41,857 bases of DNA, taken from NCBI GenBank assembly GCA_022843805.1, contig JALHMY010000089.1, positions 1 through 41,857 on the forward strand, written 5' to 3'. Position numbers and translations under genes: made by a program. The notes below the pieces were generated by a model, which searched no databases, was not told where the DNA came from, and saw nothing but the letters and a program-made list of their open reading frames with translations. How positions within the stretch are numbered: the stretch's first letter is position 1; each line of letters begins with the position of its first letter. The DNA is from Fuerstiella sp. GTDB taxonomy: Bacteria > Planctomycetota > Planctomycetia > Planctomycetales > Planctomycetaceae. Of this stretch, positions 18,709 through 27,867 are shown piece after piece.

Positions 18709-19262
18709 GATCCCCTCCCGCGCAGCGAAGCGAAGTGGGAGGGGTCGGCCGTCAGGCCGGGGGAGGGCCCGCCGCGTGTTGCACACAACGCCGTCCCGAT
18801 AACACGCACGTCCCTCCGTTCCCCCGGCCCCCTCCCGATCTTGCTTCGCTCGCTCGACCTCCCCCAGCTTCGCTGGGGGAGGAGGTTTTAATAACCTCCC
18901 CTCCCGCGCAGCGCAGCGAAGTGGGAGGGGTCGGCCGATAGGCCGGGGGAGGGCCCGCCGCTTGTTGCACACAACGCCGTCCGGATAACACGCTCGTCCC
19001 GCAGTTCACCATCCCCCTCCCGATCTCGCTGCCGCTCGCTCGACCTCCCCCAGCTTCGCTGGGGGAGGAGGTTTTTATAACCTCCCCTCCCGCGCAGCGC
19101 AGCGAAGTGGGAGGGGTCGGCCGATAGGCCGGGGGAGGGCCCGCCGCGTGTTGTACTCGACGCCGTTCCAATAACACCCGCAACCCTCCGTTCACCATCC
19201 CCCTCCCGATCTTGCTTCGCTCGCTCGACCTCCCCCGGCTTCGCCGGGGGAGGAGGTTTTTT
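18709..19262 (+). repeat. Repeat array 2: three units, 186-bp period
   Basis: Starts of the block CCTCCCCTCCCG fall at about 18709, 18895 and 19081, so the period is 186 bp. Each unit has the CCCCTCCC/GGGAGGGG stem, the CGGCC/GGCCG stem with loops GTCA, GATA, GATA, a less conserved middle, and the long stem CCTCCCCC..CTTCG..GGGGGAGG. In units 1 and 2 the two loop-closing pairs read AG/CT; in unit 3 they read GG/CC. The array fills the gap between the monooxygenase stop (18671) and the radical SAM gene. Bases 19263-19395 are the leader of that gene. Open frames across the array arise because 186 is a multiple of three. Confidence 0.92.
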
Positions 19263-19395
19263 GAAACAGAAGTTTCTTCCGGCCTGCTCAAAAATGGGTG
19301 TCGGGGACTTTGGACGAATTTCCCAGGCGGCTACAATTCGAAGACCAGTCCGTCCTTAAATTGAATCATTTGCATCTGTTGAGCGTTGATTTTCG

Positions 19396-21369
19396 TTGAC
19401 AAATTCAAAAGAAAAGTCACCCCGTATTCTGTCGATCATCCCCCCGATGACTCAGTTGAATACGCCGTATCCCTCAACAGCGTATCTCACTGGCTTTCTG
19501 CGATCCCGCGGCTTTGATGCTGTCCAGGAAGATCTCGCTCTGGCACTTGTGCTGAAGCTGCTGAGCAGAGATGGCCTGATCTCGGTTCGTCAGCAGATCT
19601 CCGTTCCTCAGCCGGTTCAGGACAAGGACAGGTCCGGGGCGAAGCAAAAGCGATCTCGAATTATTGACGATTTTTGTGAGCAGTTTGATCGATATGTTGC
19701 GACGATCGACCGGGTGATTGCCTTTCTGCAGGGACGCGACTCAACTCTCGCCCTGCGAATTAATACTCGATCGTTTCTTCCCGAAGGTGCTCGTTTTGAT
19801 GCGCTGGACGTTTATGGAAGCGATCAGGAGAACGAAGACGACGAGGAGGAGAGCGGTGATCCGCTGGACTGGGCTTTTGGTTCACTGGGAGTGCAGGATC
19901 GTGCCCGACACTTTGCCACGCTTTATCTGAGCGATCTGGCAGATGTGATTCGAGAAGTCGTTGATGCTCGTTTCGAATTTGTACGATATGCAGAATCACT
20001 CGCTGCCAGTCAGCCGACATTTGATCCTCTGGCGGAAGCCCTGTCGGCACAGGAGAATCTTGTGGATTCGACTCTTGCTGGTCTGACACGCGAGGTTATT
20101 GAACGTCATCAGCCAGGCATGGTTTTGATCACTGTGCCATTTCCTGGCTGTGTATATGCGGCATTTCGAATCGCTCAGGCGATAAAAAAGCACTCGCCAT
20201 CCATCGTGACGGTTCTTGGCGGAGGATATGTCAATACAGAACTGCGAGATCTGACGGAACCTCGGGTCTTCGATTACTTCGACTATATTACGCTTGATGA
20301 TGGTGAACGGCCCCTGCTGGCTCTCATGGAGTTTTTGCGTGGTCAGCGACCGCTGGAGAATCTGGTACGTACGTTCGTACGAACGACCGATCCTTCTGTC
20401 GTACGTTACATCAGCTTTCCTGAACCCGACGTCCCGTTCGCAGAGGTGGGAACTCCCACATGGGATGGACTTCCCATCAGCAAGTACCTTTCGACTCTGG
20501 ATATGCTGAACCCGATGCATCGGCTGTGGTCCGACGGACGCTGGAACAAGCTGACGGTGGCTCATGGGTGCTACTGGAAGAAGTGCAGCTTCTGCGATGT
20601 GACGCTGGATTACATTGGCCGATACGATGCGGTTGCGGCCACCACGCTGGTTGATCGAATCGAAGCGATCGTGCAGGAAACCGGGCAGACCGGGTTTCAC
20701 TTTGTTGATGAAGCGGCCCCGCCGAAAGCTCTGAAGGCAATGGCTGAAGAACTGTTGAAGCGAAAGACAGTGATTTCATGGTGGGGAAACATTCGGTTTG
20801 AGAAGTCTTTTACTCCCGAACTGTGTGAACTGCTGGCGGAAAGCGGATGTATTGCCATTTCCGGCGGGCTGGAAGTGGCGTCAGATCGTCTGCTGAACCT
20901 GATGAAAAAGGGAGTGTCTGTCGAGCAGGTGGCCCGGGTCACACGTGCATTCAGTGAGGCGGGAATTCTTGTGCATGCTTATCTGATGTACGGATTTCCC
21001 ACACAAACGGTGCAGGACACTGTTGATGCACTGGAATATGTGCGACAGCTGTTCGCGGAAGGCTGTATTCAGTCGGGATTCTTTCACCGCTTTACCTGCA
21101 CGGTGCATTCTCCCGTGGGGAAGAATCCGGAAGAATACGGAGTGCAGCTGGTACCTCAGGCACCCGTATCATTTGCGCGGAACGATATTGGATTCATTGA
21201 TCCCACTGGTGTTGATCACGATACTCTTGGAGAAGCGCTGAACAAGGCACTCTACAACTTCATGCATGGTGTCTGTCTGGACGCCGATGTGCGCAGCTGG
21301 TTTGGTCAGCGAGTACCTCGGACGAGGGTGAAGGGTAACTTTATTGCTCAGGCGCTGCGTCGAAAGTAA
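19396..21369 (+). CDS. B12-binding-type radical SAM protein
   Basis: A 657-aa protein. The N-terminus (ILSIIPPMTQLNTPYPST) and a central cobalamin-binding-like segment (IVTVLGGGYVNTELRDLT, then a DYITLDDGE strand) match the B12-binding radical SAM group; the DxHxxG cobalamin-ligand motif is not visible. The radical SAM cluster site is GCYWKKCSFCD with Cys392, Cys397 and Cys400, a CX4CX2C spacing, followed by FHFVDEAAPP and SGGLEVASDRLL. An acidic insert (about 140-155, DQENEDDEEES) is unusual. The start must be TTG 19396: an in-frame TGA lies three codons upstream, and the next ATG (19447) would remove the first conserved strand. The reaction is unknown; the family includes methylases and ring-forming enzymes. 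Confidence 0.9.
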   Translation: MTNSKEKSPRILSIIPPMTQLNTPYPSTAYLTGFLRSRGFDAVQEDLALALVLKLLSRDGLISVRQQISVPQPVQDKDRSGAKQKRSRIIDDFCEQFDRYVATIDRVIAFLQGRDSTLALRINTRSFLPEGARFDALDVYGSDQENEDDEEESGDPLDWAFGSLGVQDRARHFATLYLSDLADVIREVVDARFEFVRYAESLAASQPTFDPLAEALSAQENLVDSTLAGLTREVIERHQPGMVLITVPFPGCVYAAFRIAQAIKKHSPSIVTVLGGGYVNTELRDLTEPRVFDYFDYITLDDGERPLLALMEFLRGQRPLENLVRTFVRTTDPSVVRYISFPEPDVPFAEVGTPTWDGLPISKYLSTLDMLNPMHRLWSDGRWNKLTVAHGCYWKKCSFCDVTLDYIGRYDAVAATTLVDRIEAIVQETGQTGFHFVDEAAPPKALKAMAEELLKRKTVISWWGNIRFEKSFTPELCELLAESGCIAISGGLEVASDRLLNLMKKGVSVEQVARVTRAFSEAGILVHAYLMYGFPTQTVQDTVDALEYVRQLFAEGCIQSGFFHRFTCTVHSPVGKNPEEYGVQLVPQAPVSFARNDIGFIDPTGVDHDTLGEALNKALYNFMHGVCLDADVRSWFGQRVPRTRVKGNFIAQALRRK

Positions 21370-21381
21370 GGGCCTGTGTAT

Positions 21382-21711
21382 TCAGGGATCTGCGGGCCTG
21401 ACAAATCCCCATGTCGCAGCGAGAGCATCGGCGGCTTCTTCCACATCGGAAATGTCGCCCCATGGTCCGTTTCGCAGGAAAGCATGAGCAAACTCATGGG
21501 CGATGACATAATTCGCGAACTGTTCCGAACAGTACGTCAGCTTAAGACGCAGAACGACACAGCGACTGCCGTTACCGGGAGGGCCGGGAGTTGCCATCCA
21601 TAACGTCCAGCCCTGCCCGGCCACATAATTGTCAATGGAAATTCTGAACCGGGGGTCTGAAAGAAAATCCTGCTGAACATGCTCCGGCAGTGAGCGCAAT
21701 ACTGCCAGCAC
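21382..21711 (-). CDS. Small zincin-like protein (HExxH)
   Basis: 109 aa from GTG 21711. The C-terminal half has IAHEFAHAFLRN, an HExxH motif, followed 17 residues later by EEAADALAATWGF, which supplies a possible third glutamate ligand as in ImmA/IrrE-like minimal metallopeptidases. The frame remains open and protein-like upstream to the in-frame TAA of putA at 21781-21783, giving IFAELVREFDDHPTLQQR before the GTG, with no ATG or TTG. The true start may be ATT 21765, which has GAGG eight bases upstream, so the protein may be about 127 aa. It lies directly behind putA and is probably co-transcribed. It converges with the radical SAM gene, 12 bases away. Function is unknown. Confidence 0.72.
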   Translation of the reverse strand: MLAVLRSLPEHVQQDFLSDPRFRISIDNYVAGQGWTLWMATPGPPGNGSRCVVLRLKLTYCSEQFANYVIAHEFAHAFLRNGPWGDISDVEEAADALAATWGFVRPADP

Positions 21712-21780
21712 TCGCTGCTGCAGTGTGGGGTGATCATCGAATTCTCTGACAAGTTCAGCAAAAATTTCTGGAACCTCAGC

Positions 21781-24700
21781 TTATTGCTTATCATCCGGAG
21801 CAGGTGCAAATCCCCGCCGCATGGTGTTTTCGGTGACGTTGAAGGGAACCAGAAACTGCATCAGATAGTCCGGACCGCCCGCTTTGCTTCCAATGCCCGA
21901 CATTCGATAACCACCGAACGGGTGTCGCTGCACCATAGCACCAGTGATTTCACGGTTGAGGTACAGGTTGCCGACATCGAATTCGTTCTTTGCGCGTCGC
22001 AGAGTCAGCGGGCTGCGGCTATACACGCCACCGGTGAGCGCGTATCGGGTGCCGTTGGCGATGTCGAAGGCCTGATCGAGGTTTTTTGCACGAATCACAG
22101 CCAGAACGGGGCCAAAGATTTCGTTCTGAGCGAGTGTTGATGTCGGTTCCACATTGACAAAGATGTGTGGTCCCACAAATGAACCGCTTTTGGCTGCCGG
22201 GCCGGGATCCATTGCCAGAGCAATCACGCCATCAGTTTCAGGGTCGGTTCGTCGAATGACTTCCAGAATTCGATTTTTAGCATTTTCGTCAATGACGGGA
22301 CCGATGCGAGTCGCCGGGTCTTCCGCAGGTCCGATTTTCAGACTTTTGGTCGCTTCAATGAGTCGCTGCAGGAATTGTTCATAGGCGGAATCCACGACAA
22401 TCACTCTTGAACAAGCCGAACATTTTTGTCCGGAATATCCGAACGCGCTGCGGACGACCCCCAGGACTGCTTCATCCAGATCGGCATCGTCATCCACAAT
22501 GATGGCGTTCTTGCCACCCATTTCGGCAATGACTCGTCGGACATTGATTTGTCGATGGTCCGTATCAGCGGCCGCCCGGTTGATTTCGAGCCCGACTTCC
22601 TGGGAGCCTGTGAAAGCAATCAGATCCACATCCGGGCTTGTTACAAGAGTCGGGCCGATGTCTTCACCAATGCCCGGCACAAAATTAATGACACCATCGG
22701 GGATGTGGGCATTGCGGACAATTTCCATGAACCTGGCAGCGATCACGGAAGACTGCTCAGCGGGTTTCATGATCACCGAATTACCGGTGACCATCGCTGC
22801 GGCTGTCATTCCTGTCAGAATTGCCAGAGGAAAATTCCATGGTGCAATGACAACACACACGCCGCGTGAGCGATAACTGTAGCTGTTTTCCTCACCCATC
22901 AGATCAGACTGACGGGGCACACCAAGGCGGCGCATTTCGCGAGCATAGTACATGCAGAAGTCGATGGCTTCCGCGACTTCGGCATCGGCGTCGCCCCAGG
23001 TTTTTCCACATTCCAGAATGATCCATGCGGCCATTTCCAGCCGGCGTTCCCGCAGTTCCGCGGCAATCAGTTCCAGATACTCAGCACGCATCTCCACTTC
23101 GGTGGCAGCCCAGCCTGGCCAGGCGCGTCGAGCTGCTTCGATGGCATCAAGGACCTGTTCGGGAGTTGCCGCTGCGACTCGGCCAATGATCTGTGAGGTT
23201 TTCGATGGATTGCGAGACATCAGCGTGGCCCGCGCTTCACACGATTTTCCGTTGATCACCAGCGGGTATTCCTGATCCAGCTGATCACGCACATCGCTCA
23301 GCGCCTGCACCATGGCTTCCCGGCTGTGCTCTTTGCTAAAGTCAGTCAGCGGTTCATTCACGAAACCGGTTTTAACGGGATCCTGTACAGGAGGTTCGGC
23401 GGCGGCGTGATTTGACGGCTTCATAAGTAACTTCTCAATCGCAGGATGATCAGTAAAGCTTTGACGAAGGAAAGAATCGTTGGATGTGTTTTCCAGAAGA
23501 CGGCGCACAAGATAGGCCATCCCCGGGATCAGTTCGCCAAAGGGTGTATAAATTCGAACCCGCTGTCCGCGTTCCAGAAACAGCTGCGCCTGTTCGTCGC
23601 TCATCCCGTACAGCATCTGGATTTCCATTGCTCGTTCCGGGACATTCAGTTCTTCTGCCAGTGCCAGCCCATGTGCCAGGCTGCGCAGGTTGTGACTTGC
23701 CAGAGCGGGTCTCAGCCACTGGTAGTTCTCCAGCAGCATGCGTGACAGTCGCTCATAGTTGTCGTCAGACTGCCATTTACGGCGATAAACGGGAACCGGC
23801 CAGTTGCGATACTCGGCAACAATGTTTTCGTAGTCCCAGTAAGCTCCTTTTACCAGCCGCACGGTTACCGGCGTTTCTCGCTTCTTTACCCAGTCGAGCA
23901 ATTGCAGAAGATCGCGTTCTGAATCCTGCAGATAGGCCTGAATGACGATGCCACAGTCCGGCCAGTCCCGGAATTCAGGCTCCATCATCACCGTCTGAAA
24001 CATATCGAGCGTCAGATCCTTGTAGTCATACTGTTCCATATCCACATGGACAAAGGCCTGCTGTTCTCGAGCAGCTCGCAAAACGGGTCGCAGTCGAGCC
24101 AGCACACGTTTTTTGGTGCCAGCCGCATCCATGGGGGAGAACTGACTGTCGAGCGCCGAGAGCTTAATGCTGATATTGATGCGCGGGATCGATCTCTCAT
24201 GGTCCGAATCCAGCAGCAGATCCTCCGGCCATTCGCCAGCCTGCTCACCCATCCCATTGATTAGCTCGATGTAGGACTGCTGATATTTCTGAGCTTCGGG
24301 ATCGCTGATCACAGCTTCGCCAAGCAGGTCCAGAGTAAATGCAAATCCCAGTCGGCGAAGCCGCCGAACCGACTGCACGACTTCGTCTCTGTTTGAGCCA
24401 GCAATAAAACGGCGAGCCATACGAGCCGCATTGGTACGGGCATTGTAAGCCAGTGCACGACTGAGGATCGTGTTGGTGGTTGTCAGGTCGAGGCCCAGGC
24501 GAGCGGCAAGAGGCAGCTTTTCGCGGACGTCTTCAAAATATTCGTCCAGATGCCGCGAGATCGCTGTGTGATCCTTCAGCATGGGAAGGACGTCAACAAA
24601 ACGAAACATCTGAACCTTGACCGATTCATCGCGCATCGCCCAGGACATCAGCCGGTCTTCCCACCAGCGTCCGTGGAAGATAGAGGGTGATCGACGGCTC

Positions 24701-24786
24701 AGCCGGTCGAACAGTTCGCGCCCAATTTCCTGAGTACGACTTTCAACTCGGTCATCTTTTGCTGGTTTAGCAGCCTTTTTGGCCAT
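21781..24786 (-). CDS. putA: Bifunctional proline dehydrogenase / L-glutamate gamma-semialdehyde dehydrogenase
   Basis: A 1001-aa enzyme that oxidises proline to glutamate in two steps, FAD-dependent then NAD-dependent, with intermediate channelling. The proline dehydrogenase barrel (about 100-430) shows FTLDLLGEAV, VRLVKGAYWDYE, SHNLRSL and IYTPFGELIPGMAYLVRRLLEN. The aldehyde dehydrogenase part (about 490-980) shows VIAPWNFPLAI, FTGSQEVG, EMGGKNAIIVDDDADL, the catalytic Cys789 in SGQKCSACSR, and EIFGPVLAV. The length fits short (type A) PutA without the DNA-binding ribbon-helix-helix, so it should not regulate itself. ATG 24786 is chosen; the frame opens at 25038, but those residues are not PutA-like. 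A downstream zincin ORF follows in the same frame after the stop. Confidence 0.96.
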   Translation of the reverse strand: MAKKAAKPAKDDRVESRTQEIGRELFDRLSRRSPSIFHGRWWEDRLMSWAMRDESVKVQMFRFVDVLPMLKDHTAISRHLDEYFEDVREKLPLAARLGLDLTTTNTILSRALAYNARTNAARMARRFIAGSNRDEVVQSVRRLRRLGFAFTLDLLGEAVISDPEAQKYQQSYIELINGMGEQAGEWPEDLLLDSDHERSIPRINISIKLSALDSQFSPMDAAGTKKRVLARLRPVLRAAREQQAFVHVDMEQYDYKDLTLDMFQTVMMEPEFRDWPDCGIVIQAYLQDSERDLLQLLDWVKKRETPVTVRLVKGAYWDYENIVAEYRNWPVPVYRRKWQSDDNYERLSRMLLENYQWLRPALASHNLRSLAHGLALAEELNVPERAMEIQMLYGMSDEQAQLFLERGQRVRIYTPFGELIPGMAYLVRRLLENTSNDSFLRQSFTDHPAIEKLLMKPSNHAAAEPPVQDPVKTGFVNEPLTDFSKEHSREAMVQALSDVRDQLDQEYPLVINGKSCEARATLMSRNPSKTSQIIGRVAAATPEQVLDAIEAARRAWPGWAATEVEMRAEYLELIAAELRERRLEMAAWIILECGKTWGDADAEVAEAIDFCMYYAREMRRLGVPRQSDLMGEENSYSYRSRGVCVVIAPWNFPLAILTGMTAAAMVTGNSVIMKPAEQSSVIAARFMEIVRNAHIPDGVINFVPGIGEDIGPTLVTSPDVDLIAFTGSQEVGLEINRAAADTDHRQINVRRVIAEMGGKNAIIVDDDADLDEAVLGVVRSAFGYSGQKCSACSRVIVVDSAYEQFLQRLIEATKSLKIGPAEDPATRIGPVIDENAKNRILEVIRRTDPETDGVIALAMDPGPAAKSGSFVGPHIFVNVEPTSTLAQNEIFGPVLAVIRAKNLDQAFDIANGTRYALTGGVYSRSPLTLRRAKNEFDVGNLYLNREITGAMVQRHPFGGYRMSGIGSKAGGPDYLMQFLVPFNVTENTMRRGFAPAPDDKQ

Positions 24787-25072
24787 GGAATACTGCGAAA
24801 TCTGGGCAAAGTGAAATGAATGAGGGCTGGCGTGAATTCGTGGAACAGGCCACGACTGGGCACGCATTATGAAAAACCCGGCATTTTTGCAGAGCCAGGC
24901 AACATTGCGAGGCTCTTCAACCGGTGGGATTCTACGGACATTCGCCCGAACGAAAAGGACCGTGCTCGCGAATGTCGAGTTTCCTGGAGTTGTTGGGCAA
25001 TCTGCAGAAAAATGCGTGTGTTCTGCGAAAAATAACAACTCGGGCTTGCGAAGTTCGTCGGCTGTCGCTTGG

Positions 25073-26314
25073 TCAGGTTGTGTATTCTGAGTTCAAACGC
25101 ACATATTCGCAGGTCAGATCCGATGTCCAGAAGCGAACACTTTCGGAACCGGAACACGGACCGCCAGCCAGTTCCAGCTGAATGTGCACATCACGATTGG
25201 CTTTCAGGTCTGCCGACAGTGATGCGGCGGAAAACGGCACTGGTGTTCCGGCCCGGTAAACCTCGACACCGTTAATCCTGAGCGACAGGAACGTCGTATC
25301 AAAGTCGACTCCCGCATAGCCGGCTGCTGAGACAATTCGTCCCCAGTTCGGATCAGCACCGACGATGGCGGTTTTGACCAGCGGGCTATCTGCAATTTCC
25401 TTAGCCATTCGGAATGCAAACTGCCGAGTCGCCAGTCCGGCGACGTCGATCGTAATAAAGTGATCAGCACCTTCTGCGTCGCGAATGATATCTGTGGAGA
25501 GTTTCTGACAAACTTTTTGCACGGCATCCCGAACCGTATTCAAGTGTGCTTCGCTGGCGGATCCGGTTCCCGACGCGCCGTTTGCCAGAAGCAGGACCGT
25601 ATCACTTGTGCTTGTGTGGCCATCGACGCTGATGCAGTTGAAGGTCCGGTCAACGCCAAATCGCAGAATGTCCTGACACTGATCGGGAGTCAGGGCGGCG
25701 TCGGTGATGATCACTGACAGCATTGTGGCCATGTTGGGAGCGATCATGGCGGCGCCCTTCGCCACGCCGGCGACTCGAACATTTTTCCCATCGATAACAA
25801 TATCCGCTGACGTCAGCTTGGGAAAAGTATCGGTCGTCATCATGGCGGTGGCGGCAGCCAGCAGGTCGGAGTCGGCCGTCCCCAGCTGTTTGGCGGCCTG
25901 TGGAATTCCCTTCAGAAGTTTTTCCATGGGAAGTGGCACACCAATCACACCCGTGGAGCATACGAAGACCTGTTCACTGTCACATTTCAGCGCATCTGCC
26001 AGGCAGGCTGTCATGGCTTTGGCGTTCTCAATACCGGGCAGTCCGGTGGCTGCATTGGAATTCCCGGAATTGATGATGACGGCTCGGGCGGAACTGGTTG
26101 GTACTCGGCTGCGTGAAACGGTCACAGGAGCTCCGCACACGCGATTCTGAGTAAACACACCGGCCGCTGATGCCGGGTAGTCCGAAACAAAAACAGCCAG
26201 GTCAGACTTTCCGCTGGCTTTGATACCGCACGTTGAGCCACCGGCACGAAATCCCTGCGGAAGGCTGCCGGTATTTTTGATCTGCTGCGGACTGGACGCT
26301 GCCGCCTGTGTCAT
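25073..26314 (-). CDS. argJ: Glutamate N-acetyltransferase / amino-acid acetyltransferase (ArgJ)
   Basis: A 413-aa ornithine acetyltransferase of arginine biosynthesis. It moves the acetyl group from N-acetylornithine to glutamate and may also acetylate glutamate from acetyl-CoA. Conserved blocks are GFRAGGSTCGIK, INSGNSNAATG, CSTGVIG (119-125), the KGAAMIAPNMATML cleavage site with nucleophile Thr197, SVDGHTSTSDT and GADPNWGRI. The precursor should self-cleave before Thr197 into alpha and beta chains. It is followed on the same strand by putA (286-base gap without genes) and preceded by mgsA (161-base gap). No other arg gene is nearby. Confidence 0.97.
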   Translation of the reverse strand: MTQAAASSPQQIKNTGSLPQGFRAGGSTCGIKASGKSDLAVFVSDYPASAAGVFTQNRVCGAPVTVSRSRVPTSSARAVIINSGNSNAATGLPGIENAKAMTACLADALKCDSEQVFVCSTGVIGVPLPMEKLLKGIPQAAKQLGTADSDLLAAATAMMTTDTFPKLTSADIVIDGKNVRVAGVAKGAAMIAPNMATMLSVIITDAALTPDQCQDILRFGVDRTFNCISVDGHTSTSDTVLLLANGASGTGSASEAHLNTVRDAVQKVCQKLSTDIIRDAEGADHFITIDVAGLATRQFAFRMAKEIADSPLVKTAIVGADPNWGRIVSAAGYAGVDFDTTFLSLRINGVEVYRAGTPVPFSAASLSADLKANRDVHIQLELAGGPCSGSESVRFWTSDLTCEYVRLNSEYTT

Positions 26315-26475
26315 CGTGCTGATTTCCCGAGGAGAACTTATTTGCGTAGAACATTCAAAAGAGATACCCGTGACGAAGGTACCACGGACTCAGACAGTCC
26401 CTGAATCTTTGAGGATCGGTGTTTTGGTCGATTTCAAAGTTCTGCACAATGCTGTCATGCAGAATTTCCGCATTG

Positions 26476-26844
26476 TTATCGTCGCGTACGCATCCACGCG
26501 ACCACGGCCGCCGCCGTTGCCTTGTTGGTCGCGAGCGGAATCGAATGCACGTCGCAGACTCGCATCAGGGCAGATACGTCGGGCTCATGAGGCTGAGCGG
26601 TCAGGGGATCACGAAAAAACAGAATCGCCTCGACTAGCCCTTCTGCCACACGACCCCCAATGATCAGGTCACCTCCATACGGTCCATGTGCAACACGCTC
26701 AATTGTTAGTCCCAGATGCTCGGACAGCATTTTTCCGGTGTTACCGGTTGCGACCAGCTGATGTGTCTGGAAAAAATCCACGTGCTGTCGAACAAACTCC
26801 AAAAGGTCATCCTTTTGAGCGTCGTGGGCGATCAGTGCAAGCAT
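26476..26844 (-). CDS. mgsA: Methylglyoxal synthase
   Basis: A 122-aa enzyme converting dihydroxyacetone phosphate to methylglyoxal and phosphate, a bypass of lower glycolysis used when phosphate is scarce. Family residues are all present: IAHDAQK (His7, Asp8, Lys11), GNTGKML phosphate-binding segment, GPYGGDLIIGG with the catalytic Asp59, FFRDPLTAQPHEPDV with Asp79, His86 and Asp89, and IPLATNKATA. The length is slightly shorter than the E. coli enzyme. AAGGA lies about 9 bases before the ATG. It is the first gene of a minus-strand run toward argJ. Confidence 0.96.
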   Translation of the reverse strand: MLALIAHDAQKDDLLEFVRQHVDFFQTHQLVATGNTGKMLSEHLGLTIERVAHGPYGGDLIIGGRVAEGLVEAILFFRDPLTAQPHEPDVSALMRVCDVHSIPLATNKATAAAVVAWMRTRR

Positions 26845-27180
26845 GAGCTCAATCCTTCGGGAATCCGCTGCAATCCTGTGATTTGGTATTAAATTTGCTT
26901 GTTACTAAATTTGCTTCTGTTGATTTTGCTCGGTATTGAGTTCGCGAGGCGTATCAGTCATCGACTTTGCTTGCGGGGTATCGCGGTTTGGTAACGATCT
27001 GATGTCCGAGTCTTCTCTCCAGAGTGTGCAAAGCGTGCGGCGATTGTGCAACTGAATTGACTGGCCGACTGCTCTTGCCCGACTCCGCCGAAAATGCGAC
27101 AAATGAAGCAGCAACTGATTTGGTCGGTTGTCTGCTGCGCGACGTCGCCTGCTATGCAAACCTTATATCGAGGGAATTCG
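26845..27180. other. Divergent intergenic region with AT-rich direct repeats
   Basis: 336 bases lie between mgsA (-) and a cytochrome gene (+). Near mgsA the sequence is AT-rich and repeats AAATTTGCTT twice (about 26889-26914) with a third degenerate copy (GATTTTGCT) just after; this could be promoter or operator DNA for mgsA. The rest is unremarkable. Confidence 0.45.
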
Positions 27181-27660
27181 ATGAGCACAAATCGTTTCGG
27201 ATGGACGGTACCGGCAGCGCTGATACTGGCAGTGCTAATCTGTCTCGGGGGCTGGTCACTATTCACGGGGGTTCGCGCACAGGACCGGGTGACCCCGATC
27301 CCTGTACAATCGGGCGGGGACAAGCCAACTCGGCAGCCAGTAGGGCCGCTGATGCTTGCAAAACTCAGCAATGCGCAACGCGTCGTGGAAGGACTCGTCA
27401 CACATGATTTCGATCGAATTGCGACCGCGGCCAGTGCGATGAAAATTATGAGCCTTGATCCTCCGGCTGGCTGGGAAAAGAAAAGCAGCGACGATGAAGT
27501 CTATGATCACTTTCGTATGGAGTTTATGCGTCAGGCAGCTCGCCTGGAAAAAATGGCTCAGGAGAAGAACCTTTCCGGAGCCGCATGGTACCAGCAAAAT
27601 CTGACAGCCACCTGCATCGCCTGCCATGAATACATTCGAGATTATTCAGAAGAAAAATAA
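27181..27660 (+). CDS. Small monohaem c-type cytochrome, cytochrome c'-like (paralogue A)
   Basis: A 159-aa exported protein. The signal/anchor is in residues 12-35 (VPAALILAVLICLGGWSL) and a helical domain follows. The single haem motif CIACH (Cys145, Cys148, His149) lies near the C-terminus, as in class II (cytochrome c') four-helix proteins. The first helix has KLSNAQRVVEGLVT, matched in two further cytochromes at 28780 and 29421. ATG 27181 follows GAGGG by about 7 bases; the longer frame from 27094 is not favoured. It probably binds haem c in the periplasm; the role (electron transfer, NO or peroxide handling) is unknown. Confidence 0.85.
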   Translation: MSTNRFGWTVPAALILAVLICLGGWSLFTGVRAQDRVTPIPVQSGGDKPTRQPVGPLMLAKLSNAQRVVEGLVTHDFDRIATAASAMKIMSLDPPAGWEKKSSDDEVYDHFRMEFMRQAARLEKMAQEKNLSGAAWYQQNLTATCIACHEYIRDYSEEK

Positions 27661-27699
27661 CCGGCCGAGGGGCTCGTAATCTGTGATGATCGATTCCGA

Positions 27700-27722
27700 G
27701 CATTCACCCGGTACGGGAATGC
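27700..27722. terminator. Hairpin between convergent genes
   Basis: GCATTC and CCG pair with CGG and GAATGC around a 3-base loop, with a 2-base bulge. It lies between the convergent cytochrome (ends 27660) and universal stress gene (ends 27868). No T-run is present. A perfect 14-bp palindrome, GGAAATGCATTTCC, follows at 27751-27764. Confidence 0.4.
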
Positions 27723-27837
27723 GATGATACGTTCTTCAATCCGCCAGGAAGGAAATGCATTTCCCGCGATTTGCTCGTTACGGGTAAACTTCAACTGATT
27801 ATGCGGGCTCATTGTTTGTCGCAGATGGTTTTTTTGG

Positions 27838-27863
27838 ACCACAGATGACACAGATGATTTCAC
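27838..27863. repeat. Second CACAGAT motif
   Basis: CCACAGATGACACAGATG with flanks lies just beyond the stop of the universal stress gene. It matches the reverse complement of 13731-13757 at nearly every base, which marks a dispersed intergenic motif. Confidence 0.55.
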
Positions 27864-27867
27864 TGAG

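Noticed and set aside
18709..19262. CRISPR array
   Set aside because: Units are about 186 bp with conserved sequence throughout and no short-repeat/unique-spacer pattern; no cas genes.
18709..19262. Insertion sequence or integron explanation of the repeat arrays
   Set aside because: No transposase or integrase, no target-site duplication visible, and units are tandem.
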